A stretch of DNA of 64,000 nucleotides from Sporosarcina sp. ACRSL (lineage in GTDB: Bacteria > Bacillota > Bacilli > Bacillales_A > Planococcaceae): positions 186,001 to 250,000 of the forward strand of contig NZ_JAKRNT010000006.1 of the NCBI RefSeq assembly GCF_022346605.1. The letters run 5' to 3'. Below, piece after piece: positions 26,307 through 34,710 of this stretch. The first letter of the stretch is position 1. Every line of letters begins with the position of its first letter. The position numbers and the translations under genes were made by a program. Under the pieces are notes generated by a model. It did no database searches and was not told where the DNA came from. It saw only the letters and a program-made list of their open reading frames with translations.

Positions 26307-27212
26307 ATGGAGTTGTTATTCATCATTTTTCCGGTTTTCTTCATTTTTGCAGTCGGATTCATTGGACAAAAGCTGATTGGGTTCAATATTAAATCCATTT
26401 CAACGACTGCTCTTTACTTAATGTCTCCCTTTCTAGCTTTCCGGACTTTTTACGGAAATCCTCTTACGTGGGACTATTTTTATATCGTTTTATTCAATTT
26501 GCTGCTATTTCTTTTTCTATTTTTACTTGTGTGGAGTACAGCACGGATAATGGGGGCAACGCGATCGGAACGGTCTGCGATGATTTTAGGCGGAGTATTT
26601 ATGAATAGCGGAAATTACGGGGCACCAGTCGTTCTATTCGCGTTAGGGGCTATTGGATTTGACTACGCCGTCATTATTATGGTGTTCCATGCACTTATCA
26701 TGAATACGTTCGGTATTTTTATTGCTTCTATAGGCAGCGATGAACGGGCAACATGGCAGGATGCATTGCATCGCGTTGTTCGAATGCCCCTCATCTACGC
26801 GGCAGCCCTTGGCATTTGCCTGCAATTTTTTGCGTTCCAATTACCAGACCCTTTAATGGAAGGAATCAGTTTAGTAGCAGATGCCTCGATCCCTACCGTT
26901 ATGCTCGTTTTGGGAATGCAGTTAGCTGCGATGACGAAAAAGAAAGTGGCATACCGCTATGTTACCGCCGTCACACTCATTCGCATGGTCGCATCACCTG
27001 CAATCGCCATGCTCATTTTAGTCTTCTTACCTGTTAACGACTTACTTCGTATGGTCCTGATCATCCAAGCATCGATGCCGGCTGCCGCAAATACGACACT
27101 GTTCGCTTTACAGTTCGGAACGGAACCTGACCTCGTTTCTTTCACGACGTTTGTAACAACGTTGATCAGCATTGTGACAATTCCGGTGATTTTATTGCTA
27201 CTGGGAGTGTAG
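26307..27212 (+). CDS. AEC-family transporter (auxin efflux carrier-like)
   Basis: A 301-residue membrane protein with ten predicted helices arranged as two five-helix halves. The motif MNSGNYGAPVVLFALGAIG lies in the first half, and ASMPAAANTTLFALQFG in the second, both typical of AEC permeases (malonate, malate or other organic anion carriers in bacteria). I chose ATG 26307 because AGGGAG precedes it by 9 bases; a second ATG (26298) directly abuts that site. The substrate is unknown. A TTATGCG array starts 12 bp after its stop. Confidence 0.87.
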   Translation: MELLFIIFPVFFIFAVGFIGQKLIGFNIKSISTTALYLMSPFLAFRTFYGNPLTWDYFYIVLFNLLLFLFLFLLVWSTARIMGATRSERSAMILGGVFMNSGNYGAPVVLFALGAIGFDYAVIIMVFHALIMNTFGIFIASIGSDERATWQDALHRVVRMPLIYAAALGICLQFFAFQLPDPLMEGISLVADASIPTVMLVLGMQLAAMTKKKVAYRYVTAVTLIRMVASPAIAMLILVFLPVNDLLRMVLIIQASMPAAANTTLFALQFGTEPDLVSFTTFVTTLISIVTIPVILLLLGV

Positions 27213-27223
27213 GATAGTTGCGG

Positions 27224-27362
27224 TTATGCGTGGATTTTATGATTTATGCGTGAATGGCGGCGTTATGCGTGAATGGAATGATTTATGCGTCATTCTGAGC
27301 AGTTATGCGTAATTCTTGGCATTTATGCGCATTTGGAGGAGTTTATGCACATTCATGAGTTT
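27224..27362. repeat. Seven-unit ~20-bp-period TTATGCG array
   Basis: TTATGCG (TTATGCA in the last) starts at 27224, 27244, 27263, 27283, 27303, 27323 and 27343, giving steps of 20, 19, 20, 20, 20 and 20 bp. The rest of each unit is variable, often TNATT or GNATT next. It fills the gap between the AEC gene stop and the terminator of the convergent glutamine operon. The unit TTTATGCGCATTTG occurs identically here and in the array at 14145. Confidence 0.9.
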
Positions 27363-27370
27363 CTTCCATT

Positions 27371-27399
27371 AAAAAAGGGCTGTTTTCGACAGCCCTTCA
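27371..27399. terminator. Terminator of the glutamine ABC operon
   Basis: Stem AAGGGCTGT / ACAGCCCTT with a TTTCG loop; the minus-strand side ends in TTTTTT. It serves glnP. Confidence 0.88.
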
Positions 27400-27408
27400 A
27401 TTTCTAAC

Positions 27409-28059
27409 TTATGCTGTTTTCAATTCTAATCTCTTGGAAAGTATTGATAATCCATAATTGACAACAAAATACATAATCGAGATTAAGATAAAGATTGGAA
27501 TCACTTCGTTTGGATGGTGCGCTTGTATGATTCTAGCGTTATGAAGCAATTCAGGAAGCGCTATGACAACTGCAAGAGATGTATCTTTGAGAAGTGAGAT
27601 GAACTGACTGACAATATTCGGCACCATTCTACGTAGAGCCTGTGGCAATATGATGAACCTCATGGCCTGTATGTACGTTAGTCCGGACGTACGAGCCGCT
27701 TCCATCTGCCCTTTATCAATCGAGATCAAGCCACCCCTTACAATTTCAGCCAACATCGCAGATTCAAAAATAGTCAGTGCCACAATGGCTGAAACTGTAA
27801 TACTAAGGTTAATGCCCATTTCGGGAAGCGCAAGGTATGTGAATAGAATGATAAGAAGAAGAGGCAAGTTTCGGATTGACTCAACTAATACAGCTAATAC
27901 ATGTGAAATCACGGGTATTTTCGCAAATCGTAATGTACCAACAGCTCCTCCAATAATAAAGCTTAAAACGATTGAAACGAGCGCAACCTTCAAAGTGACG
28001 TAAAAACCTTCCATCAAGAACGAAAGATTATCGGGAGAGAATGCACCTGCAAAATCCAT
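27409..28059 (-). CDS. glnP: Glutamine ABC transporter permease
   Basis: A 216-residue inner-membrane protein with five helices. The EAA coupling motif is in EAARTSGLTYIQAMRFIILPQALRR's central part (about residues 130-154) and the family start FYVTLKVALVSIVLSF is present. It pairs with GlnM to form the channel of a polar amino-acid importer. The strong AAGGAGGTG ribosome site lies 12 bp behind glnM. It is the last gene of a four-gene operon. Glutamine is inferred from the B. subtilis gln arrangement; other polar amino acids are possible. Confidence 0.85.
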   Translation of the reverse strand: MDFAGAFSPDNLSFLMEGFYVTLKVALVSIVLSFIIGGAVGTLRFAKIPVISHVLAVLVESIRNLPLLLIILFTYLALPEMGINLSITVSAIVALTIFESAMLAEIVRGGLISIDKGQMEAARTSGLTYIQAMRFIILPQALRRMVPNIVSQFISLLKDTSLAVVIALPELLHNARIIQAHHPNEVIPIFILISIMYFVVNYGLSILSKRLELKTA

Positions 28060-28071
28060 TATAACACCTCC

Positions 28072-28722
28072 TTAATTGCTGCTCGCAAGGCGTTTTTCAA
28101 GTTGCCCTACGCCAATACTTAACGGAATGGTAATGATTAAATAAAATACAGCAGCGAAAATATACACATCAAAAACGACGTACGTCTTAGACGAAATCAA
28201 ATCTGCTTGATACATAAGCTCTGCGCCCGCAATGAGGGCTAAAATAGAAGAGTTCTTCACTAGATTGATGAACTGGTTGCCGATTGGCGGTATGACAATT
28301 TTTATCGCTTGGGGTAAAATGATCATCCGCATCGTTTGAATATACGTTAAGCCTGATGACCTTGCCGCTTCCGTCTGCCCTTTCGGAACAGCTAAAATGC
28401 CTGAACGGATCGCTTCCCCAATAAATGCAGACGTATAAATCGACAATGCAATCGTCCCTGCAGTAAATCCATTCAGTCTAAGACCTAAGGCATCAGTCCC
28501 GAAATAAAAGAAGAACGCAATAACGAGCAAAGGGATGTTTCGGAAGAATTCAACGTAGGCAGTCCCAAACCAACGAAGAGGTGCAATTGGTGTAATTCGC
28601 ATGACTGCGATAACCGCACCGATAAAAAAGCTAGCAATAAGAGCAATGAAACTTATCATTAATGTGGCTTTGAAACCATCCCAATACATATCAAAATAGT
28701 CGACGAGAATAGAGAAGTTCAA
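28072..28722 (-). CDS. glnM: Glutamine ABC transporter permease
   Basis: A membrane protein of about 216 residues, homologous to GlnP. The coupling EAA motif contains EAARSSGLTYIQTMRMIILP. I chose TTG 28722 since GAGGTGG lies 8 bases upstream; the frame runs back to an ATG at 28761, but that ATG is inside a perfect hairpin loop and has no ribosome site. The two hairpins between glnH and this gene probably lower its expression relative to the binding protein. Confidence 0.83.
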   Translation of the reverse strand: MNFSILVDYFDMYWDGFKATLMISFIALIASFFIGAVIAVMRITPIAPLRWFGTAYVEFFRNIPLLVIAFFFYFGTDALGLRLNGFTAGTIALSIYTSAFIGEAIRSGILAVPKGQTEAARSSGLTYIQTMRMIILPQAIKIVIPPIGNQFINLVKNSSILALIAGAELMYQADLISSKTYVVFDVYIFAAVFYLIITIPLSIGVGQLEKRLASSN

Positions 28723-28747
28723 TTCCGTTTCCACCTCACTTAACTTA

Positions 28748-28778
28748 ATCAGGATGAGCATGAAATGCTCATCCTGAT
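28748..28778. repeat. Perfect 13-bp hairpin in the glnH-glnM intergenic region
   Basis: ATCAGGATGAGCA and its exact reverse complement are separated by TGAAA. No T run follows on the minus strand, so it is more likely an mRNA-stabilising or processing hairpin than a full terminator. Confidence 0.85.
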
Positions 28779-28798
28779 CGATGAAATTATTCGGTAAA

Positions 28799-28821
28799 CT
28801 TCTACATTGTCAATGTAGAAG
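28799..28821. repeat. Perfect 11-bp palindromic hairpin just after glnH
   Basis: CTTCTACATTG, one base, and CAATGTAGAAG form a nearly uninterrupted palindrome 8 bp after the glnH stop. It is the first of two hairpins between glnH and glnM and may protect the glnH transcript end. Confidence 0.85.
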
Positions 28822-28828
28822 CACGTTA

Positions 28829-29662
28829 TTATTTCAAAATTCCTTCAAACCAGCTGTTATAAATTTCATCGAACTCTCCGCTCGATTTAAGTGTTTCCAA
28901 CCCGTTGTTAAGTGCATCCAACAGTTCTTTTTCGCCTTTTTTAACAGCGATTCCATAAGGCTCTTCTGTGAATTTCTCACCGACTAATTCATAATTGCTA
29001 TCTGAAGCAGCCATACCTGCTAGGATGGAGTCATCAGTCGTTAACGCTTCACCTTTTCCAGCTTTAAGCGCTGTAAATGCTTCCGCATAGTTTTCAAACT
29101 CTAGTACAGGTGCATCCGGTGCTAGAGAGCGAATATTGTCAGTAGACGTTGATCCTTTAACAGCAAGTACAGTTGTGTCTTTATTCAGATCATCAAGGCC
29201 TTGAACCGGGCTACCTTTTTTCACAAGAAGGGATTGACCCGCATTGAAATAAATATCGGTGAAATCAACTTCCTTTTTACGCTCTTCCGTTACAGTCATC
29301 GTTGCAATAATCGCATCGATATCGCCTTTGTTCAATAGTGGAATTCTTGTCTTCGATGTAACTTCCTTGAATTCGATTTTTGTTTCATCACCAAGGATTT
29401 CTTTCGCTAATGCCTTTGCAACGTCGATATCAAACCCTTCAACTTCTCCAGTCGTTGGATTTTTCAATCCGAATAAGCTCGTGTCATATTTAACACCAAA
29501 AACGATTTTGTCACGCTCTTTAATTCTTTCAAGTACATTGTCCCCGCCTTTTTCACCACTACTAGCATTTTTATTATCCGATCCGGATCCACATGCTGCC
29601 AATATCATGACTGACATGAGCGCCATTACTGTTAGTAATAGAAACCTTTTTGTTTTAAACAT
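28829..29662 (-). CDS. glnH: Glutamine-binding lipoprotein of an ABC importer
   Basis: A 277-residue extracytoplasmic solute-binding protein. The signal peptide ends in MILAACGS with the lipobox cysteine at about residue 24, followed by a Ser/Gly/Asn-rich linker. The family 3 binding fold is recognisable from VFGVKYDTSLFGLKNPTTG, GFDIDVAKALAKEILG and DAIIATMTVTEERKKEVDF, the last being the conserved substrate contact segment. It is second in the operon after the ATPase. A strong AAAAGGGGAG site precedes ATG. Confidence 0.92.
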   Translation of the reverse strand: MFKTKRFLLLTVMALMSVMILAACGSGSDNKNASSGEKGGDNVLERIKERDKIVFGVKYDTSLFGLKNPTTGEVEGFDIDVAKALAKEILGDETKIEFKEVTSKTRIPLLNKGDIDAIIATMTVTEERKKEVDFTDIYFNAGQSLLVKKGSPVQGLDDLNKDTTVLAVKGSTSTDNIRSLAPDAPVLEFENYAEAFTALKAGKGEALTTDDSILAGMAASDSNYELVGEKFTEEPYGIAVKKGEKELLDALNNGLETLKSSGEFDEIYNSWFEGILK

Positions 29663-29685
29663 ACTTAACTCTCCCCTTTTGTTTT

Positions 29686-30414
29686 TTAATGATTTAATAT
29701 ACGGCTGAGAAAGACCTTTGCCCGTTCCTCTTTAGGTTCTGCAAAGAATTCAGCCGGTGTAGCTTCTTCTAAGATTTTGCCTTGGTCGATAAAGACGATA
29801 CGATCTCCCACTTCTTTTGCGAATCCCATTTCGTGTGTAACGACTACCATCGTCATGCCTTCCTTGGCAAGCGCTTTCATAACGTCCAAAACTTCGCCGA
29901 CCATTTCAGGATCGAGAGCAGATGTAGGCTCGTCAAAAAGCATGATTTCAGGCTTCATTGCCAGTCCCCTAGCAATTGCAACACGTTGTTGCTGTCCGCC
30001 TGATAACTGCGAAGGATAGGAAGATGCCTTGTCAGGAATTCCGACCTTATCCAAATAATATTCCGCCGTCTTTTTCGCCTCTTCCTTCGATACTCCAAGG
30101 ACGTTAATTGGCGCGAGCGTAATATTTTCAAGAACTGTTTTGTGAGGGTATAAATTGAAATGTTGAAATACCATTCCAATATTCCGTCTCACTTTGTTAA
30201 TATCCGTTTTCTTGTCATTGAGTTTAATGTCATTAATCATCAATGTCCCATCAGTAATCGTCTCAAGCTTATTTATACATCTAAGCAATGTACTCTTCCC
30301 CGATCCAGATGGCCCGATGATGACAACTACTTCGCCCGTTTGAATTGTAAGATTAATATCTTTAAGAACATGGAAATCTCCATAATATTTATTTACATTC
30401 TCAAATGAAATCAT
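29686..30414 (-). CDS. glnQ: Glutamine ABC transporter ATP-binding protein
   Basis: A 242-residue ATPase with Walker [10 protein letters not shown] at about 34-42, Q-loop in [11 protein letters not shown], signature LSGGQQQR, Walker [14 protein letters not shown] and H-loop [10 protein letters not shown]. These match the polar amino acid transporter ATPases almost without deviation. It is the first gene of glnQ-glnH-glnM-glnP and has the GAAAGGGG ribosome site. A promoter-like region with a palindrome lies just upstream. Confidence 0.95.
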   Translation of the reverse strand: MISFENVNKYYGDFHVLKDINLTIQTGEVVVIIGPSGSGKSTLLRCINKLETITDGTLMINDIKLNDKKTDINKVRRNIGMVFQHFNLYPHKTVLENITLAPINVLGVSKEEAKKTAEYYLDKVGIPDKASSYPSQLSGGQQQRVAIARGLAMKPEIMLFDEPTSALDPEMVGEVLDVMKALAKEGMTMVVVTHEMGFAKEVGDRIVFIDQGKILEEATPAEFFAEPKEERAKVFLSRILNH

Positions 30415-30441
30415 GTCGTACCCCTTTCCGCTTCTTGATAG

Positions 30442-30469
30442 ACTCTCATAATCTGATTATATTGAGAGT
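30442..30469 (-). promoter_or_regulatory. Promoter with operator-like dyad upstream of glnQ
   Basis: The perfect inverted repeat ACTCTCA ... TGAGAGT (30442-30448 and 30463-30469) encloses a TATAAT -10 hexamer on the minus strand (30461-30456). The -35 region is weak (TTTCAG at 18 bp). A repressor binding the dyad would cover the promoter. It does not match the GlnR/TnrA consensus TGTNAN7TNACA. Confidence 0.55.
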
Positions 30470-30762
30470 TGCTCTATTTCTGAAACTTATGTATGCATGT
30501 CATTATATCCACAGAAACTCTAAATGTCTACCAATTTATTTTATATTTGTTCGAATACTCATCCATTCGAACTAATTGAAACTCTATAATAATTGCATAA
30601 AATGGAGTCCAATAGGTGAATAGCAAATATGTACGAGTTCAATCCACCTATAAGTCTTGTAATAAAAACTTAATTAATCTTACAGACTATTTTAACATAA
30701 AAAGTTATTCAAATGCCAATGATTGTTGTAAATCTTCCGTAATTTGCAAGCGATTACAAAAA
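30470..30762. other. AT-rich non-coding stretch
   Basis: No convincing gene, RNA or repeat is visible. It probably holds only the upstream part of the glnQ promoter and the region behind the yutG-type terminator. Confidence 0.5.
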
Positions 30763-30793
30763 CAAAAAGAGAGAATGAATACTTCCTCTCTCT
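30763..30793 (-). terminator. Terminator of the pgpA-type gene
   Basis: On the minus strand AGAGAGGAA / TTCTCTCT forms the stem, followed by TTTTTGTTTTTG. Confidence 0.78.
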
Positions 30794-30802
30794 GCTGTAT
30801 TG

Positions 30803-31357
30803 TTATTCAAACTCTTTCTTCTTTACATCCAAATAGGTGATCCCCGCTTCATCCAAATCCCTTTTTCTATGGGCAAGACGTGATGCAGCACACGATGCAA
30901 TGCTTGCGACGAGATCATCGAGGAACGTATGAACACCTCTGCCTTTTTTTGTATCGAGCTCGTTGATAATTCCGATTTTATTTTTATCGAGATGGCCGAA
31001 TGTTGTGACCGCTATGGAACCGTATGTGAAAACGGCCCCTAAGGCGATTGTTTCATCTACGCCAAACAGCCCTTCGTCCGATGTAACAATCTGTTGCAGC
31101 GGAGCGGATAATTTCCCTTGTTCTGCAAGCTCATCTAACTCGATTCCGACGAGTATAGCATGCTGGAGTTCCCTCTTCCGCAACACTCTTTCCACTGAAT
31201 CAACACATTCGGCGAGGTCGAGTGCTTCGTTATAAGGGGCTTGCATTTCGTAAACGATTTTTGCGACGTCTTCCAACGTGACGCCTCTTCGTAATAATGC
31301 CTCTTTCGTTGCTTTCGTTACAACATCAGAATGGACAATATTTTTTCCAGTGAACAT
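30803..31357 (-). CDS. Phosphatidylglycerophosphatase A family protein (YutG-like)
   Basis: A 184-residue protein of the PgpA fold. Unlike Gram-negative PgpA, it has no transmembrane helices and begins with GVTLEDVAKIVYEMQAPYN. The later part TKKGRGVHTFLDDLVASIASCAASRLAH is characteristic of the YutG subgroup. The enzyme family removes phosphate from phosphatidylglycerophosphate; the function of YutG itself is not firmly known. It stands alone, with a GAGGAGG ribosome site and a terminator. Confidence 0.85.
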   Translation of the reverse strand: MFTGKNIVHSDVVTKATKEALLRRGVTLEDVAKIVYEMQAPYNEALDLAECVDSVERVLRKRELQHAILVGIELDELAEQGKLSAPLQQIVTSDEGLFGVDETIALGAVFTYGSIAVTTFGHLDKNKIGIINELDTKKGRGVHTFLDDLVASIASCAASRLAHRKRDLDEAGITYLDVKKKEFE

Positions 31358-31539
31358 TTCTGATTACCTCCTCTTTCTATCCTTCGCCCGTCACGTATAA
31401 TATGTCAGCAACCGACAGGATGTTTATTTAAATTTTTCGATTGTTTCCAGTAGCATGAAACAGGCTATTCAAGCATTATACCCGCTCATGCGCTTATGTT
31501 ACAATCTTCTTACATGATACAACAGGGAGGACCAACGGA

Positions 31540-32265
31540 ATGGAATACGGAAAAATTGAAGAGATTACTTTTTATAGCAAGGCACTCGATGAGGAGATGC
31601 AACTTCTCATCCATCTACCCCATCAGTATTCGCCACTTTACAAGTATTCAGTACTGATCGCTTCCGATGGCAAGGATTATTTTCAATACGGGCGGATTGG
31701 TCGTGTCGTGGACGAATTAGTTCACGATGGTGACATAAATAATATGATTGTTGTTGGCATACCATATAAAAGCGTTACGGAACGTAGACGGATGTATCAT
31801 CCGGAAGGTGACCGCCATGAAGACTATATCCGTTTTCTTGCGCATGAGCTTGTCCCTTACATCGATGAGAATTATCCTACGTACCAAGTTGGCGCCGGCA
31901 GAGGATTAATCGGTGATTCGCTGGCAGCGACAATTTCATTGCTAACTGCACTTAAATATCCGAATTGCTTCGGCAAGGTAATCCTCCATTCCCCATATGT
32001 CGATGATTATGTGTTAGAGAAAGTGGAGGCTGTAAAAGATCCGTCCTCTTTTTCCATTTACCACGTCATTGGCGAAGAAGAAACGGAAGTTAAAACGACT
32101 CAGGATGGCACTCAGGATTTCCTTACACCGAACAGGGAATTAAACAAGTTGATCAAAAGAAAAGGGTTTTCGTACTTCTATGAAGAATTCAAGGGGAACC
32201 ATACATGGAAGTATTGGCAACAAGATGTTCGAAGGGCCATTCAGAAATCCTTTGAGGACGATTAA
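31540..32265 (+). CDS. yjcH: Esterase-like alpha/beta hydrolase (YjcH)
   Basis: A 241-residue protein of the enterochelin esterase-like family. The nucleophile elbow is GDSLAA (replacing GxSxG), preceded by VLIASDGKDYFQYGRI and followed by VILHSPYVDDYV; a C-terminal histidine lies in FKGNHTWKYW. The natural ester is not known. It starts a yjcH-yjcG-yjcF run in B. subtilis order, with gaps of 83 and 3 bp. The CAGGGAGGA ribosome site is strong. Confidence 0.85.
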   Translation: MEYGKIEEITFYSKALDEEMQLLIHLPHQYSPLYKYSVLIASDGKDYFQYGRIGRVVDELVHDGDINNMIVVGIPYKSVTERRRMYHPEGDRHEDYIRFLAHELVPYIDENYPTYQVGAGRGLIGDSLAATISLLTALKYPNCFGKVILHSPYVDDYVLEKVEAVKDPSSFSIYHVIGEEETEVKTTQDGTQDFLTPNRELNKLIKRKGFSYFYEEFKGNHTWKYWQQDVRRAIQKSFEDD

Positions 32266-32348
32266 TACCAAATAGTACAAAGAGTAAATCATTCTGCTAT
32301 AATTGTTTACAAGATGTATGCAAACATTTCACGAGGAGGTCTTTTATC

Positions 32349-32864
32349 ATGAAGTATGGAATTGTAGCTTTCCCTTCAAAGAAACTTCAAGACTTAGCTA
32401 ATGGCTACAGGAAACGGTATGATCCACATTATGCGCTCATCACACCTCACATGACGATCAAAGATGTGTTTGAGGCAGATGATAAGGAAATCGAGCAAGT
32501 TGCGGATGCCATTCGGGAAGTTGCACGTAAGCACAACCCTTTCGAATTGAAAGTTGAAAAAGTAAGCACGTTTGCACCAATCACGAATACGATTTTCTTT
32601 AAAGTGACACCTAATGATGAAATCCTTGAACTCCATAAAGACCTGAACGAAAACTTTTTCGGTGAAACACCGGAATATTCTTTTGTCCCGCATATTACGA
32701 TCGCCCAAAAACTAACTTCCGGTGAACATGACGATATCATCGGTCAAATTAAAATGTTCGGTGTAGACCATACTGAAACAATTGATCGCATCCATTTGCT
32801 CTATCAACTTGAGAACGGGTCTTGGACAGTATATGAAACTTTCCGGCTCGATGAGGACAACTGA
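32349..32864 (+). CDS. yjcG: YjcG family 2H phosphoesterase
   Basis: A 171-residue protein with two HxT motifs of the 2'-5' RNA ligase superfamily: HMTIKDVF in the first half and HITIAQKL in the second. The length and the start KYGIVAFPSKKLQDLANGYRKRYD match B. subtilis YjcG. The reaction is not established. GAGGAGG precedes the ATG. It is 3 bp ahead of yjcF in the same direction. Confidence 0.9.
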   Translation: MKYGIVAFPSKKLQDLANGYRKRYDPHYALITPHMTIKDVFEADDKEIEQVADAIREVARKHNPFELKVEKVSTFAPITNTIFFKVTPNDEILELHKDLNENFFGETPEYSFVPHITIAQKLTSGEHDDIIGQIKMFGVDHTETIDRIHLLYQLENGSWTVYETFRLDEDN

Positions 32865-32867
32865 AGA

Positions 32868-33302
32868 TTGATTGAAGTAAAGATTGCCCGTTCTGATCGT
32901 GAACGGGAAGATGCGTTCGAAGTGCGGAAAAAAGTTTTTGTGGATGAGCAAGGGGTACCCATGAGCCTGGAAATAGATGAATTCGATAAGACTGCTGCCC
33001 ATTTCATCGTTTACGATGGGCAAAAGCCAATCGGAGCAGGCCGCATCCGGGAAATTGATAAAGGGATCGGTAAAGTGGAGCGCGTATGTGTTGTAAAGGA
33101 ATTGCGCGGGAAGCATCTCGGCAATTTGATCATGCATGAACTTGAAAAACATGCAAAATCTGTTGGAATGACAAAAATCGTTTTGAATGCGCAAGCATAT
33201 GCGATTCCATTTTATGAAAAGCTCGGGTATATCGTTACATCGCCCGAGTTCATGGATGCGGATATTCCGCACCGTGAGATGGAAAAGGTAATTATTTCAT
33301 GA
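32868..33302 (+). CDS. yjcF: GNAT-family N-acetyltransferase (YjcF)
   Basis: A 144-residue protein of the ElaA/YjcF group. The acetyl-CoA binding part is RVCVVKELRGKHLGNLIMHELEKHA and the C-terminal strand is VLNAQAYAIPFYEKLGY, both standard. The start is TTG 32868, 3 bp after the yjcG stop, with GAGGACAA upstream. It may act on a small molecule related to its YjcG/YjcH partners, but that is not known. Confidence 0.88.
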   Translation: MIEVKIARSDREREDAFEVRKKVFVDEQGVPMSLEIDEFDKTAAHFIVYDGQKPIGAGRIREIDKGIGKVERVCVVKELRGKHLGNLIMHELEKHAKSVGMTKIVLNAQAYAIPFYEKLGYIVTSPEFMDADIPHREMEKVIIS

Positions 33303-33306
33303 AGCT

Positions 33307-33356
33307 AAAAAAGAGCAGATCTGCTAAACCGATGACGGTTGCAGATCTGCTCTTTG
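33307..33356. terminator. Bidirectional terminator after yjcF
   Basis: Strong 14-bp stem around AAAGAGCAGATCTGC / GCAGATCTGCTCTTT with a ~17-base loop. It serves yjcF and the convergent hypothetical gene. Confidence 0.88.
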
Positions 33357-33369
33357 TGTTCTTTCATTT

Positions 33370-33672
33370 TTAAACGTATTCATTCACCGCGAGTCCTTTA
33401 CCGACAACATGTGCAATCGTCGGCGACAAGTTGGCAGGATTCGGATAGATGAATCCTTTGTACGGAGGACGAGAGTTGGATAGAATCGGTTTCTCATCGT
33501 CCGTGATTTGCTCTTGTTCTTTACTGAGCGCATCCTCGAATTTATCATTAAGATCCGGATCCATTTTCACTTTTTCCACCCGATCGATAAATGCAAAGTT
33601 GCTACGTACTGCATTCATGCGATACGCGTAAATATCGCCTTGCATCGGCTGTACCGGTAAAATATAACCCAT
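33370..33672 (-). CDS. Hypothetical protein, Planococcaceae type
   Basis: A 100-residue hydrophilic protein beginning MGYILPVQPMQGDIYAYRMN, with a proline-rich part RPPYKGFIYPNPANLSP and no membrane segments. No family is recognised. ATG 33672 follows AAAGGGGTG; the frame extends a little upstream without support. Its position between yjcF and sporulation genes may suggest a spore role, but this is only context. Confidence 0.65.
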   Translation of the reverse strand: MGYILPVQPMQGDIYAYRMNAVRSNFAFIDRVEKVKMDPDLNDKFEDALSKEQEQITDDEKPILSNSRPPYKGFIYPNPANLSPTIAHVVGKGLAVNEYV

Positions 33673-33848
33673 TTCCCGCACCCCTTTCCACTCATTCATC
33701 ATTTACCTTTATCCCTTGTCATAACTTATGAAACATTTATATGAGCCATTCCCGGAAAATAATAGGTTTCTACTAGTTTTTATGAGAATGAGATAGGGTA
33801 AATGGATTGCTTTGAATGGGACTAATGGTATTTGAGGATAGGCTAAAA

Positions 33849-34097
33849 TTAACCCATCATGCGCTGTATGTCGTTGAAGTTTACAGATCTGCCGTTGTTG
33901 ATGATTGATTTTACAAGCTCATCTTCCATATGCTGCGGGACTTCTTTATTTGCGAGACGCCCTACTTTTCTAACGATTTTACGCACTTGTCGCTCGTCAC
34001 TAAAATCTGCATATTGGATTGCGTTGGCCAATGCGAATACTTCTTCCATCGGAACGCCCGTTTTCGATTCAATTTTTTTGAAAAACGAATCATTCAT
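33849..34097 (-). CDS. spoVIF: Stage VI sporulation protein F
   Basis: An 82-residue protein. The N-terminal FFKKIESKTGVPMEEVFALA and the C-terminal VKSIINNGRSVNFNDIQRMM fit SpoVIF/YjcC, which B. subtilis needs for GerR-controlled coat gene activation and spore resistance. It lies next to yjcZ and near yjcF-H, as in B. subtilis. GGAGGGAAG provides the ribosome site. The family is small, but the match is clear. Confidence 0.88.
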   Translation of the reverse strand: MNDSFFKKIESKTGVPMEEVFALANAIQYADFSDERQVRKIVRKVGRLANKEVPQHMEDELVKSIINNGRSVNFNDIQRMMG

Positions 34098-34114
34098 ACT
34101 GTCTTCCCTCCTCC

Positions 34115-34264
34115 TTAGACAACAAAGCTACTTCCAACAATGATCAGCAAGATGAAGAGAACAACAATCAATACGAAAGTGGAACCGCCATAGTATCCTT
34201 TTCCGTATCCGCCGTATCCGCAGTATCCACCATATCCGCCATAAGGATAGCCTCCACCGAACAT
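34115..34264 (-). CDS. yjcZ: YjcZ-family sporulation-associated small membrane protein
   Basis: A 49-residue protein with a Gly/Tyr-rich N-terminus (about 12 tyrosine-glycine pairs, residues 3-24) and a single C-terminal helix [20 protein letters not shown] that ends with FVV. This is the standard form of tiny YjcZ proteins found in spore formers. ATG 34264 lies 8 bases behind AGGGAGGG. It is in the same direction as spoVIF, with 17 bp between them. Confidence 0.9.
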   Translation of the reverse strand: MFGGGYPYGGYGGYCGYGGYGKGYYGGSTFVLIVVLFILLIIVGSSFVV

Positions 34265-34338
34265 AAAAAATCCCTCCTTCCCTTCCGTCTATCCTATGCA
34301 GATAGCGGAGAGAAGAAGGGGGCGTTTGACCCTATAAT

Positions 34339-34710
34339 TTAAACGGTACCCTTCGGTTTAAAAATAAATGATGCAATGAAGCCGAATAGGATGGCAGCGC
34401 TAATTCCCGAGCTTGTTACTTCAAACATACCGGTTAGAACGCCGATAAGTCCATGTTTTTCAGCTTCCGCCAACGCACCGTGTGTCAATGCATTGCCGAA
34501 AGACGTGATCGGAATCGTTGCACCTGTTCCTGCAAAATCGATCAATGGTTCATAAAGACCAAATCCATCCAACACGGAGCCTGCTACGACAAGGATGCAG
34601 AGCGTATGTGCAGGTGTAAGCTTAGCGACATCAAACATCAGCTGGCCAATGACACAAATTAGCCCGCCGACTATGAAAGCGGTAATGTAAATTGAAAACA
34701 ATCGGACCAC
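34339..34710 (-). CDS. spoVAE: Stage V sporulation protein AE (SpoVAEb type)
   Basis: A 123-residue membrane protein with about four helices. Signatures are GLICVIGQLMFD, the AGSVLDGFGLYEPLIDFAGTGA stretch and SFGNALTHGA, all conserved in SpoVAE. SpoVA proteins move Ca-dipicolinic acid into the forespore and out during germination. It directly follows spoVAD in the operon. The small size is the SpoVAEb form. Confidence 0.93.
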   Translation of the reverse strand: MVRLFSIYITAFIVGGLICVIGQLMFDVAKLTPAHTLCILVVAGSVLDGFGLYEPLIDFAGTGATIPITSFGNALTHGALAEAEKHGLIGVLTGMFEVTSSGISAAILFGFIASFIFKPKGTV

